NCBI GenBank assembly: GCA_024636155.1
Contig: JAGXHM010000096.1
Coordinates: 1 to 58,220 of the forward strand
Direction of reading: 5' to 3'
DNA: 58,220 bases
Source of the DNA: Deltaproteobacteria bacterium
GTDB lineage: Bacteria > Desulfobacterota > Desulfuromonadia > Desulfuromonadales > BM103
A program made the position numbers and the translations under genes. The first letter of the stretch is position 1, and each line of letters opens with the position of its first letter. The notes below the pieces were generated by a model. It was not told the origin of the DNA. It did not search any database and saw only the letters and a program-made list of their open reading frames with translations. Shown piece by piece: positions 35,548 to 43,909 of the stretch.

Positions 35548-36495
35548 ATGATCCCGACTCAACACACACTCGCCACCCCTTATCCGGTCGGCCCGGTGCA
35601 TTGTTACAGCATCGAGTTGGCCGGGGAGCTGGTTCTATTCGACACCGGCCCGCCGACCGCCGAGGCGCGCGCCTACCTGCGAAAGACCTTGCCTCTGAAA
35701 AGGTTGCGGCATGTGATCGTCACGCACTGCCACATTGATCATTACGGGTTGGCGGCATGGCTGGAGCGGGAATACGGGGCAACGGTCTATCTTCCTTATC
35801 GGGATAGCCTCAAGGTCGCTCGTCACGCCGAGCGGATTGACAAGATGGAAGCACTGCTTGCCGAACTCGGTTACGGTCATGCTTTCCTGGAAAAGTTCCG
35901 GGCTGAAATAGACAATGACCAAGTCTTTCCCGAGTTTCCCAAGGCGCACAAAGTCATCGAGGAGGATCTACCAAAGGAACTGGGAATCAACATTCTCCCT
36001 TGTCCCGGGCACTCACAGAGTGATCTGGTACTGTCCGGCTCCGGTTGGGCCGTCACCGGAGATGTTATGCTGCGTGGTATCTTTCAATCGCCCCTGCTCG
36101 ATGTCGACCTCCTCACCGGTCAGCGTTTTCGCAACTATGCAGCCTACTGTAGCAGCCTCCTGAATCTGGCAACCCTGCGTGATACAGAGATTCTCCCTGG
36201 CCACCGGCAGTCAATCGAAAGTGTCGATGCCAATATCAACTTTTACGTCAGCAAGCTGCTGGAACGCAGTTCGCGCATCGCGGCTCTTGATGTAAGCCTG
36301 CCGGTTGCCGAACTGGTGCAGCAACTTCTCGGCGCCGATCTGAACCACTCGTTCTTCGTCTACCTGAAGGCCTCGGAGTTGGTCTTTATTCGTGATTTCC
36401 TCGAGCAACCAGAGCTGTTGCGTCAGGCCCTCAAAGAGATCAACCTGTTTCAACCTTTGGCCAAACTGTTTGACAAGGTATTTCGTGCAGCATAA
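35548..36495 (+). CDS. Metallo-beta-lactamase fold hydrolase
   Basis: A 315-residue protein with the MBL metal motif THCHIDHYG (HxHxDH, near residue 64-69), LPCPGHSQSDLVL for the third His, and AVTGDVML with the bridging Asp. This is the glyoxalase II/beta-lactamase fold, so a thioester or lactone hydrolase is possible. Six bases after the fadE stop, with no strong RBS, suggesting translational coupling. A role in acyl-CoA hydrolysis or in clearing lactone or thioester intermediates is inferred from position only. Confidence 0.8.
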   Translation: MIPTQHTLATPYPVGPVHCYSIELAGELVLFDTGPPTAEARAYLRKTLPLKRLRHVIVTHCHIDHYGLAAWLEREYGATVYLPYRDSLKVARHAERIDKMEALLAELGYGHAFLEKFRAEIDNDQVFPEFPKAHKVIEEDLPKELGINILPCPGHSQSDLVLSGSGWAVTGDVMLRGIFQSPLLDVDLLTGQRFRNYAAYCSSLLNLATLRDTEILPGHRQSIESVDANINFYVSKLLERSSRIAALDVSLPVAELVQQLLGADLNHSFFVYLKASELVFIRDFLEQPELLRQALKEINLFQPLAKLFDKVFRAA

Positions 36496-36513
36496 TTCGG
36501 GAGCGTTGACATC

Positions 36514-37035
36514 ATGAAAGCTTTTGCGCTCCTGCCCGGTCTATTGTTGAAGGCACGAACGTCGCCTTTCTATCTCTGGCTGCTTAACTTGTTGCTTGGT
36601 CGTCTGGTGCCCTTCAATCGCCCCCACGGCTTTGCCATTGAACATATCGAAGCTGACCGGATTGTGACCCGCGCCCAAAACCGGCGCATTAACCATAACC
36701 ACATCCGCGGTATCCACGCCTGTGCTATCGCCACCCTGGCCGAGTTCTCCTCAGGTTTGGTTCTGCTCTCCAGGCTGGATCCGACTCGTTACCGCTTAAT
36801 CATGGCACGAATAGAAATTGACTATCTCTTCCAGGCCCGACAGGAGATTCTGGCGACGACGATCCTTGATGACACACAGTTGCAACAACAGGTTCTGGAA
36901 CCGCTAAAAAATGCCGACGCAGTCAGTTTCACTCAGGAGACTCTGGTTGAAGATCGACAGGGTCATTCGGTCGCCAAAGCTCACATTACCTGGCAAGTCA
37001 AACTCTGGACGAAAGTCAATACTCAGCCTGCATGA
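36514..37035 (+). CDS. DUF4442 hotdog-fold protein, putative thioesterase
   Basis: A 173-residue protein with an N-terminal hydrophobic helix (SPFYLWLLNLLLGRLVPF) and a hotdog core containing NHIRGIHACAIATLAEFSSGLVL, as in PaaI/YiiD-like and DUF4442 thioesterases. GGGAG 10 bases before the ATG. It follows the MBL hydrolase by 18 bases inside the fad run, so hydrolysis of acyl-CoA to free acid is a reasonable guess. Catalytic residues cannot be assigned with certainty. Confidence 0.7.
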   Translation: MKAFALLPGLLLKARTSPFYLWLLNLLLGRLVPFNRPHGFAIEHIEADRIVTRAQNRRINHNHIRGIHACAIATLAEFSSGLVLLSRLDPTRYRLIMARIEIDYLFQARQEILATTILDDTQLQQQVLEPLKNADAVSFTQETLVEDRQGHSVAKAHITWQVKLWTKVNTQPA

Positions 37036-37103
37036 GTTACGAGCGGTGATTTTGCCGGGTACACGATAAAGTCTCTCTGTATGAATGATCAAGGAGTGCA
37101 ACC

Positions 37104-38279
37104 ATGGGGCACCATCTCGGCAGTAAAAGCAGCATCATCCCCCTCATCGATCGGCTTAATAAAAACCCGATAGGACTTGTTGACAGCGAGAAGCTGCGTC
37201 AGATATTGGCCTTGCTGTTCAGTGAAGAAGAGGCGTTTATCGCGTCAGTATTTCCTCTGGAAGAGGCCACCGGTGATGAACTCGCACGCAAGACAGGCAT
37301 TGCCGAGGCTACGCTGCTGCCGATTCTTGATAATATGGCCGAAAAGGGGCTGGTCATGGATCTGCTTTACGGTGACACGACTTATTATCTGCTCATGCCA
37401 GGGTTGATCGGTTTCTTTGAGCTTACTTTTATGAAGCATCGCACCGACCTGCCGTTGCCGGAACTGGCCCAGTTGATGACCGAATATCTTTTTGAAAGTG
37501 CGACGCAAGGGCAGGCTAAAGAGTTTTTTGGCAGCAAAACCAGTCTGACCAGATCTCTGGTCTACGATGAGGTTATCCCGGTCAATTCTGAAGTCACCAA
37601 TTATGAGAATGCCCGCAAAATAATAGCGACGGCAGGCTACGGCGCAGTCGGCATGTGCTACTGCCGCCACAAAAAAGAGCACCTCGGTAAAAGCTGCACC
37701 AAGCATGCCCCTGTTGAAGGAAGCTGTATATCACTGGGAACTGCGGCAAGATTTATGGTGCGCAGGGGCTTCGCAGAGCAGAAAAGCACCGAGGAACTGC
37801 TCGCGGTCCTCGATCAGGCCAGAGCTCTCAAATTGACCCACATTACCGATAATGTTCGCCACAAGCCGTCATTTATCTGCAACTGCTGCTCCTGCTGCTG
37901 CGAATTAATGACCGGGGTGCAGGCTGGATTCAATGATGGAGTCGCCAAGACACCTTTTCTGGCAGTCGTCGATGGGGAGAAGTGCAACGGTTGCGGACTC
38001 TGTCTCGCCGCCTGTAATGTTAAGGCGATCACCCTGACCGTGGCTCCCGACTCTTCTGCGTTTATCGATGTGTCCCCCTGCCTCGGATGCGGAGCCTGTG
38101 TGCCTGCCTGTGCCCGAGGGGCGCTCTCAATGGTAGAGCGTGCCAAACGACCGATGCCTCCTGAAAAGCGCAAGGATATGTTTGTCGAAATTTTGCGGGA
38201 GAAGGGGCGCTTGACGCCGTTTTTGGTCAGCGGGGCGAAAAAAAAGGTGGGACGGCTGCTGAAGAGAAAGAAAAGCTAG
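37104..38279 (+). CDS. Cys-rich 4Fe-4S ferredoxin-type protein of the fad operon
   Basis: A 391-residue protein. The N-terminal part (about 30-130) reads like a winged helix (FPLEEATGDELARKTGIAEATLLPILDNMAEKGLV). A middle section is rich in Cys/His (GMCYCRHKKEHLGKSCTKH and ICNCCSCCCELMTG). The C-terminal region has two classical clusters, CNGCGLCLAACNVKA and CLGCGACVPACARGA, then a basic tail. It probably carries electrons or senses redox state. Its position at the end of the fad run suggests it serves acyl-CoA oxidation. No transmembrane segment seen. Confidence 0.8.
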   Translation: MGHHLGSKSSIIPLIDRLNKNPIGLVDSEKLRQILALLFSEEEAFIASVFPLEEATGDELARKTGIAEATLLPILDNMAEKGLVMDLLYGDTTYYLLMPGLIGFFELTFMKHRTDLPLPELAQLMTEYLFESATQGQAKEFFGSKTSLTRSLVYDEVIPVNSEVTNYENARKIIATAGYGAVGMCYCRHKKEHLGKSCTKHAPVEGSCISLGTAARFMVRRGFAEQKSTEELLAVLDQARALKLTHITDNVRHKPSFICNCCSCCCELMTGVQAGFNDGVAKTPFLAVVDGEKCNGCGLCLAACNVKAITLTVAPDSSAFIDVSPCLGCGACVPACARGALSMVERAKRPMPPEKRKDMFVEILREKGRLTPFLVSGAKKKVGRLLKRKKS

Positions 38280-38309
38280 TCCGGGCGAAGCGGCAGGCGC
38301 TCGATCTGA

Positions 38310-38714
38310 CTACGCTGTCGACTGGCTTTGCAACAGTTCGGATATCCGGCTGCGGTAGTTAACGATAACCGAGCGCAACGAGGCGAGTTTGGCGATCTTG
38401 TCATCAACCTTGCCGATATGCAGGTCGAGGATCTCCAGAACCCGGGGGGTGATTGTGTCGAAATCCTGATTGTGGGTGTCGAAGCTCTCGGCCAGATCCA
38501 GCATCTCTTTCAGGCTGATACCGAGCTCTTTCAGCTTGAGGATGAATTTGAGTCTGAGGACATCATCCTGGTTGTAACTGCGTGCGCAGCCGCTGAGCCT
38601 TTTCGACGGGCCCATAAGCCCGATCTCTTCGTAATAGCGGATAGTGCGCGTGGTGATGGCCAGTTGCTTGGCGAGCTTGCCAATCTGTATCAAGGGTTCT
38701 TGAGAGTCTGTCAT
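38310..38714 (-). CDS. MerR-family regulator, probable fad regulator
   Basis: A 134-residue MerR protein. It has an N-terminal winged helix (IGKLAKQLAITTRTIRYYEEIGLMGPSKR) and a long dimerisation helix (RLKFILKLKELGISLKEMLDLAESFD), with no Cys-based metal site at the C-terminus. This fits the effector or acyl-CoA-responsive MerR subgroup such as LiuR rather than the metal sensors. It converges on the fad run and is divergent from the SCP2 gene. An ACGTAAA palindrome lies just upstream of its ATG and a related one upstream of fadD. Control of the fad operon and of itself is an inference from the shared sites. Confidence 0.85.
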   Translation of the reverse strand: MTDSQEPLIQIGKLAKQLAITTRTIRYYEEIGLMGPSKRLSGCARSYNQDDVLRLKFILKLKELGISLKEMLDLAESFDTHNQDFDTITPRVLEILDLHIGKVDDKIAKLASLRSVIVNYRSRISELLQSQSTA

Positions 38715-38724
38715 ATGCCTTCCC

Positions 38725-38740
38725 TTTACGTAAACTTACT
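38725..38740 (-). promoter_or_regulatory. Candidate MerR-regulator operator upstream of merR
   Basis: TTTACGTAAA (38725-38734) is a perfect 10-bp palindrome, 11 bases upstream of the merR ATG. Read on the minus strand it gives ACGTAAAGG, the same 9-mer as upstream of fadD. A possible minus-strand promoter is TTGACG (38771-38766) with TAAACA (38748-38743), placing the operator near the start of transcription. Confidence 0.4.
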
Positions 38741-38819
38741 CTTGTTTAGCACTGATGTAACTTCCCGTCAACACTTCTGATTTGGTTCATAAACTGATGT
38801 TGAGAAAAGGAGTATAAAG

Positions 38820-39131
38820 ATGATTGAAGAAATTTTTGCCAGTCTGGGAGAGGCCTTCCAGGCGGGCAAGGTTGCAACGCAGCAGGTTTACTATTTTTCT
38901 ATTGATAATGTGAAGAAAACAGTGACTCTGGGTCCAGATCAAGTGTTGGTGGAAAACGGTAAAACCGTGGAAGCGGCCGATTGTGTCTGCAAGACCAGTA
39001 CTGATTTTTTTCTGAAAATCTGGCAGGAGGGCTATCGGCCTGGAATGGCGGATTTTATGTCAGGGGCGATCAAGTCGAACAATCCTTTTGCTTTGCAAGC
39101 ATTTCTTGCCGCATTCGATAAAGAGGGTTGA
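38820..39131 (+). CDS. SCP2 sterol-carrier domain protein
   Basis: A 103-residue single-domain protein with the SCP2 pattern: short N-terminal helix, beta strands around DADCVCKTSTDFFLKI-like residues, and the C-terminal YRPGMADFMSGAIKSNNPFALQAF. SCP2 domains bind acyl-CoA or other lipids in a hydrophobic tunnel. Strong RBS (AAAAGGAG) before the ATG. It is divergent from merR and close to the fad genes, which fits an acyl-chain carrier role. Confidence 0.82.
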   Translation: MIEEIFASLGEAFQAGKVATQQVYYFSIDNVKKTVTLGPDQVLVENGKTVEAADCVCKTSTDFFLKIWQEGYRPGMADFMSGAIKSNNPFALQAFLAAFDKEG

Positions 39132-39317
39132 TGTAAGCGCGTTGTTTGAGTCTGTTTCTTTGCTCGTTTGGCCCTTTCGTTCATCGTGACCAGCATGCTC
39201 GATAATATTATTTCCATTCTCGAAAAGTACCCGCGCAAGTTTCGTTTCCATGATAAAATTGCTTCCTGATTACAATTGCAGATTACTAGTGTTTCAACCG
39301 AATATGAAGGCACTCCG

Positions 39318-41060
39318 ATGTTTAGCATCCGCCGTATCTATGACCCCTCAATGCCGGTTAATCGCCAGGCGATCAATCAGGTCCAGCAGATTCTTCGCGA
39401 TCAGTTCCCGGCTCTTGACAAGAAAGATATTAAAAAACTTCCCGAACAGCTGACCAATCCGCTGAAGTACCGGTTTCGCTCGATCCTCTCGGTGGCTGAG
39501 AATAACAAGGGCGAGGTGGTGGGCTTTGCCCTGCTGCTGCATGCACCGGATTTGAAGTTCTGCTATCTCGAATATATCTCGGCGGCGGACAAGATGACCG
39601 GGCGTGGGATCGGCGGCGCACTTTACGAGCGGTTGCGCGGCGAGGCGCGGGCCCTTGGTGGTATCGGCATTTTTATGGAGTGTCTGCCGGATGATCCGGA
39701 GCTTTGCCGCGACGCCGACATCCTTGCCCAGAACAAGGCGCGACTGAAATTCTATGAGCAGTATGGTGCCCGGCCGATTGCCAATACCGCTTACGAGACC
39801 CCGGTGACCGAAGGGGATGACAACCCCCCGTATCTGATCTTCGACGATCTCGGTGAGGATGTCGAACTGCCGGCGGCGCGCATCAGCAAAATCGTTCGCG
39901 CGATCCTTGAACGCAAGTATGCGCATCTTTGCCCGAAGGCGTACATCGATTTGGTGGTCGATTCCTTCCACGACCCGGTCGAGTTGCGCAAGTTTCGCTA
40001 CCTCAAAAAGAATCTTCCCAAGCCGATCAGCAAAGGGCCGCATCCACCTGAGCGGCAGATCGCCCTGGTGGTCAACGATCAGCACGATATCCATCACATC
40101 CGCGAGCGAGGCTATGTCGAATCGCCGGTGCGCATCCGCTCGATCCTGCGTGAGATTGAACCGACCGGTTTGTTTCATCGGGTGCCGGTGCGACGCTTTG
40201 CCGAGCGTAAGCTCAAGCGAGCCCATGCCGCCGATTTTGTCGACTACCTCAAGACCATGTGCGCCGGGCTGCCTGAGAATAAGGCGCTCTACCCCTATGT
40301 ATTCCCGATCCGCAACGCTACGCGGCCGCCCAAGGAGATGGCCGTCAAGGCCGGTTACTACTGCATCGATACCTTCACCCCGCTGACCAGTAACGCCTAT
40401 CTGGCAGCCAAACGAGCCGTCGACTGCGCCATGACCGCAGCGCGCTGGATTCTCGAAGGACAACGCTTAGCCTACGCCTTGGTCCGCCCGCCAGGACACC
40501 ACGCCGAGCACCGCGCCTTCGGCGGTTTCTGCTATTTCAATAATGCCGCACTGGCCGCTGAAGAGTTGTGCGAATACGGCAGGGTGGCGATCCTTGATAT
40601 CGACTACCACCACGGCAACGGTACCCAGGATATCTTCTATCGGCGTCGTGATGTGCTGACGGTCTCAATCCACGGTCATCCGCGTTTCGCCTATCCCTAT
40701 TTCAACGGCTTTGATGACGAGACAGGTGCCGAGCACGGTCTGGGTTACAACCTCAACATTCCCTTGCCGGAGCACCTCGACGGCGCCGGCTACCGGGTCG
40801 CACTCGGCAAGGCGATCAAGCGCATCCGGCGTTACAAGCCGACTTTTCTGATCATCGCCCTTGGACTTGATACTGCCAATGGCGATCCGACCGGGACCTG
40901 GAGCCTCAAAGGCCCCGATTTCGTCGAAAACGGCCGCATGCTGGCCGAGCTGGGGCTGCCGACGGTGGTGATACAGGAAGGCGGGTACGACAGCCGGGTG
41001 CTGGGCAGCAATGCCCGAAAGTTTTTCAAGGGACTCTGGGAGGGGACCTTTGGCAGTTGA
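39318..41060 (+). CDS. Fusion of GNAT acetyltransferase-like and histone-deacetylase-like domains
   Basis: A 580-residue protein. The N-terminal about 190 residues have a GNAT fold signature (VVGFALLLHAP, then TGRGIGGALYERLRGEA, then the C-terminal strand FYEQYGARPI). A linker of about 110 residues follows. The C-terminal half is a class II HDAC/acetylpolyamine amidohydrolase domain: RPPGHHAEH (His394/His395), DIDYHHGNGTQD with zinc ligands Asp429 and His431, and Asp518 in LGLDTANGD. All zinc ligands are present. The frame is open from a TTG at 39276, but ATG at 39318 with GAAGG upstream is better. Joining an acetyl-adding and an acetyl-removing domain recalls the Bacillus acuA/acuC pair controlling acetyl-CoA synthetase. 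The substrate is not known. Confidence 0.85.
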   Translation: MFSIRRIYDPSMPVNRQAINQVQQILRDQFPALDKKDIKKLPEQLTNPLKYRFRSILSVAENNKGEVVGFALLLHAPDLKFCYLEYISAADKMTGRGIGGALYERLRGEARALGGIGIFMECLPDDPELCRDADILAQNKARLKFYEQYGARPIANTAYETPVTEGDDNPPYLIFDDLGEDVELPAARISKIVRAILERKYAHLCPKAYIDLVVDSFHDPVELRKFRYLKKNLPKPISKGPHPPERQIALVVNDQHDIHHIRERGYVESPVRIRSILREIEPTGLFHRVPVRRFAERKLKRAHAADFVDYLKTMCAGLPENKALYPYVFPIRNATRPPKEMAVKAGYYCIDTFTPLTSNAYLAAKRAVDCAMTAARWILEGQRLAYALVRPPGHHAEHRAFGGFCYFNNAALAAEELCEYGRVAILDIDYHHGNGTQDIFYRRRDVLTVSIHGHPRFAYPYFNGFDDETGAEHGLGYNLNIPLPEHLDGAGYRVALGKAIKRIRRYKPTFLIIALGLDTANGDPTGTWSLKGPDFVENGRMLAELGLPTVVIQEGGYDSRVLGSNARKFFKGLWEGTFGS

Positions 41061-41125
41061 GGCGCACGGTCACTGCAATATGGTAAAGTTTCATGTGCCG
41101 GTATCGATAGAAAGGAGACGTTGAC

Positions 41126-41590
41126 ATGGCAGAAAACATTCACACATCAAGAATCACGATCACGAGAGACCGGGGGCCGATCAGAATTGCTCAAATAGAA
41201 GGCTTTGCAGAGCCGGTCTTCTATGGTGTCCATGGCGGGATCCAGAAGTTTTACAAGGTGGATCCAGTCGAGGAGCACGCTGCTACCTTGGATCACATCG
41301 TCGGTGCCGTCTCTGCTTGAATGATGGGAACCTTCGCCAGCGTGCTGGCGACCAAGAAGATAAGAACCCACACCGAACGTTTTCAGGCTAATGTTGAAGG
41401 CGATATTGAGAACGTCGATGGCGTACTCAAAATTACAGTCATTCGTGTTCACTATGTACTGAAACTAAGCCACGAGGAAGAAGCCGATGCTCATTGGGCA
41501 ATGGAGAATTACATTGAAAGGTGCCCCGCCGCGATGAGCGTCACCGGGTGTATCCAAATCGTAGATTCACTTGAGTTCGCTTCGGATTGA
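41126..41590 (+). CDS. OsmC-family selenoprotein (in-frame TGA read as Sec)
   Basis: Read through one TGA (41318-41320) this is a 154-residue OsmC-like peroxiredoxin. The 64-residue segment ends HAATLDHIVGAVSA and the next begins MMGTFASVLATKKI. Joined, they match the OsmC motif in which the peroxidatic Cys sits exactly at the TGA (GAxxxCxxGT). The resolving Cys is Cys133 in IERCPAAMS, 68 residues after Sec65, close to E. coli OsmC Cys59/Cys125. A SECIS-like hairpin follows. Predicted to reduce organic hydroperoxides. Start ATG with GAAAGGAG upstream. Automatic annotation would split it into two ORFs. A plain nonsense mutation is the alternative, but the exact Cys position and the hairpin argue against it. 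Confidence 0.85.
41334..41351 (+). promoter_or_regulatory. Bacterial SECIS-like hairpin after the Sec codon
   Basis: TCGCCAGC and GCTGGCGA form a 7-8 bp stem with GU at the apex. It starts 13 bases after the TGA, and the apical G (41342) is 22 bases beyond it. Spacing and the loop GU resemble the E. coli fdhF SECIS, the SelB-binding element. Confidence 0.7.
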
Positions 41591-41619
41591 AGGCAATTTA
41601 CAGATAATCACTTTTTACT

Positions 41620-41655
41620 AAATGACTCCGCCGGAAAGCCTCGGCGGAGTCATTT
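41620..41655. terminator. Bidirectional terminator between osmC and the Yip1 gene
   Basis: A perfect 14-bp stem (AAATGACTCCGCCG at 41620-41633, complement at 41642-41655) with an 8-nt loop, between convergent genes. T-rich sequence flanks it on the left (CTTTTTACT). It would end transcription from both directions. Confidence 0.8.
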
Positions 41656-41661
41656 GGTCCG

Positions 41662-42192
41662 TCAGGGCGACGGGGGACCACCCAAAAGTGAAAACAACAG
41701 CACCAGGATGATGGTCTGAATGATCCAACCGATCACGCAAACACCGACGGCCCGAAAGGTGCTCGTGTAATCAAGGGCCTGCCTGACCGCGATCACCATC
41801 GCAACCAGCATCCAGATTGAAGCCGCCGCAAAAACGACCGTTCCCAATCCCGGGATGATCGCCAATACTCGAATTAATCCGGGTGAGCTCGAAAAGCCGG
41901 TGGTGCGCAACAATTGGCCAAGATCGGCCTCGGTTTGCGGTTCTGCCAGGAATCTCGTGCCAATGAAGTAGGTGAGCCAGGCCCAGACATACCACCCGCC
42001 AAGGGTGGCAAGGGTCCCGAGCAGTATCCCGCCAAGCCCGAGGGTGCCGATACTCCCCACCCCGGCGGCCAGACTGGAAAGAACAACAACCCCCATAGCC
42101 TGGCGCATTGTGTTTTTGTCGGCTTCAACCTCTTCATAAAGATTGACATCAAGTTTCGCCGCGCGAATCATCCGATCAGTAAAAATGTTCAT
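41662..42192 (-). CDS. Yip1-domain membrane protein
   Basis: A 176-residue integral membrane protein with about five hydrophobic segments (for example VVVLSSLAAGVGSIGTLGLGGILLG, VLAIIPGLGTVVFAAASIWM and VIGWIIQTIILVLLFSLLGG). The N-terminus NIFTDRMIRAAKLDVNLYEEVEAD and the layout fit the bacterial Yip1 family. ATG at 42192 is preferred, with AAAGGA 7 bases upstream. The frame extends to 42249 without an RBS. Function unknown. It is separated from the aminotransferase by a LysR remnant. Confidence 0.75.
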   Translation of the reverse strand: MNIFTDRMIRAAKLDVNLYEEVEADKNTMRQAMGVVVLSSLAAGVGSIGTLGLGGILLGTLATLGGWYVWAWLTYFIGTRFLAEPQTEADLGQLLRTTGFSSSPGLIRVLAIIPGLGTVVFAAASIWMLVAMVIAVRQALDYTSTFRAVGVCVIGWIIQTIILVLLFSLLGGPPSP

Positions 42193-42420
42193 CGTCGTTC
42201 CTTTGTTTGGTTGAATGTTAAGACGGAATGATCTTAACCTTCTGCGCATTCAAATACCATGGGTAACATTATCTTCAAAAGTTCCTTTTGTCAGCCGTTA
42301 CCTGCTCCCAGGGGAGATCTCTATGCTAAGTGGCAAAAAACTCTGGGACTTGGCTCTTTAGAAAAGGTGAACTGCTGGTCAGGCCAAAGTATAGCTTAAG
42401 TCTGGCCAGCAGATTATATA

Positions 42421-42726
42421 AAGACTCTCTGGTTGCGGATCATGACTCAGCTAAGACTACTTGCGAATGCCCTGGATCTCTAGACTAATCGTCGCATTAC
42501 CAAGCTATCTGGATCGTTACGGGATTCCACAAGAGCCTTCTGAATTGGCAAATCATCAATGGGTTGCCTTTACTCGCAAGACGCAACCCTGTCAGCTTCG
42601 CCTGATTGGACCAAAAGGAGACCAGAAAAAGGTACGGCTTTACGGAAGAGTCCGCTCAAATAGTGCACCGTCGATGCGGGAAATGATAAAAGCTGGTATG
42701 GGAATCGGGCAGTCATCAGAGACAAA
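42421..42726 (+). pseudogene. LysR-type regulator remnant (effector-domain fragment)
   Basis: The translation around 42480-42710 (IVALPSYLDRYGIPQEPSELANHQWVAF, SNSAPSMREMIKAGMGIG) matches the substrate-binding domain of LysR regulators. No helix-turn-helix part is present upstream. A DSLVA piece just before (near 42422) is in another frame, indicating a frameshift, and the 3' end runs into the convergent aminotransferase gene. The rest of the 42193-42726 gap holds a small hairpin (42372-42412) and nothing else recognisable. Confidence 0.6.
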
Positions 42727-43893
42727 CTACAACCAGCCGCTTAGCCGAAAAAAGTCAGCCAACCGATCGATGGCTTTATCCAGATTCTCCATTGAGTTGG
42801 CATAGGAGAAACGCAGGAAGCCTTCAGCGCCAAGACCAAAGTCGATACCGGGGGTAAGGGCGACGCCGGTAGCTTCGAGAATTTCCCTGGCCAGAGCGAG
42901 AGAGTCATAAGAAATGTGACGGGCATCCGCGAGTACGTAGAAGGCACCCACCGGGTGAGTGTGGACTTTAAGGCCAATCTCCTCCAGGCGCGGAATCAAA
43001 TGGCGCCGCCGCCGATCATATTCGGCACGCATCTCTGCAACGTAAGGTTCTCCCTCACGCAAGGCGGTTACTCCCGCCAGCTGCACGAAACTGTTAGCGC
43101 TGATCACTACATTCTGGTGAAAGGTTTGCAACGCGCGCACAGCACTCTTTGGTGCAATCAGATAACCGAGTCGCCAACCGGTCATGGCGTAGGCTTTGGA
43201 GAAGCCGCCAAGGACGAAAGCCTCTTCAGTAAACTCCAGAATGCTATGCTCCTCCCCCTCGTAAGTCAGCCCATGGTAGATCTCGTCGGAGACCAGCGGG
43301 ATAGGTAGCTCAGCCAATTTTTCCATTTCAATGCGGGAGAGAACTGAGCCGGCCGGGTTGGCTGGGGAATTAATCAGCAGGGCGCGTGTTCTGTCGTTAA
43401 TCAGTGACCGCACGTTCTCAGGCTGTGGTTGAAATCCTTGCTCCGGTCGGGTTTGCAGAAAGCGCGGTTTGCCGCCGACAAAGCGAATGAAGTTGGGGTA
43501 GCAGGCGTAGCCGGGGTCAGTAAGGATGACTTCGTCACCAGAGTTGCAAAGTGCTGCAAAGAGCAGCAGCATCAAAGGGCTGGTACCGGAGGAGACGATA
43601 ATCTGTTCCGGATCAACGGTCACTTTGTAACGCTTATGATAATGCTCTGCAAGTGCCTCGCGCAACTCGATCCGGCCGAGTGAATGGGTGTAGCGCGTTT
43701 CTCCTGCCTGCATCGCATCGCAGGCCGCTTTAATAATTGGCTCTGGGGTCGGAAAGTCAGGTTCCCCAAGGCAAAGGTAGATAACATCCATCCCTTCGGC
43801 CTCAAGTACTTTGGCTCGCTCCATAATCTCCATGGCGAGAAACGGAGTGACTTCGTTGACGCGTTGGGCGAGGTGGATGCTGGCTGGGGTCAT
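42727..43893 (-). CDS. PLP-dependent aminotransferase, class I/II
   Basis: A 388-residue fold-type I aminotransferase of the aspartate-aminotransferase group. It has YLCLGEPDFPTPEPI, the cofactor-binding SGTSPLMLLL, the INSPANPAGSVLSR loop, the VSDEIYHGL Asp, the Schiff-base Lys in GGFSKAYAMTGWRLGY, and FLRFSYANSMENL with the substrate Arg. Substrate not deducible. The ATG at 43893 is chosen by family N-terminus, with only a weak AGGG upstream. The next gene upstream, the entericidin-like peptide, ends 16 bases before. Confidence 0.88.
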   Translation of the reverse strand: MTPASIHLAQRVNEVTPFLAMEIMERAKVLEAEGMDVIYLCLGEPDFPTPEPIIKAACDAMQAGETRYTHSLGRIELREALAEHYHKRYKVTVDPEQIIVSSGTSPLMLLLFAALCNSGDEVILTDPGYACYPNFIRFVGGKPRFLQTRPEQGFQPQPENVRSLINDRTRALLINSPANPAGSVLSRIEMEKLAELPIPLVSDEIYHGLTYEGEEHSILEFTEEAFVLGGFSKAYAMTGWRLGYLIAPKSAVRALQTFHQNVVISANSFVQLAGVTALREGEPYVAEMRAEYDRRRRHLIPRLEEIGLKVHTHPVGAFYVLADARHISYDSLALAREILEATGVALTPGIDFGLGAEGFLRFSYANSMENLDKAIDRLADFFRLSGWL

Positions 43894-43909
43894 GGTTGGT
43901 TGCCCTGAT

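Noticed and set aside
39195-39269. 24-codon ORF between the SCP2 gene and the GNAT-HDAC gene
   Set aside because: No ribosome-binding site and no recognisable features.
41321-41590. Separate gene starting at ATG after the TGA
   Set aside because: No ribosome-binding site, and the two parts together form one OsmC domain, so read-through as Sec is preferred.
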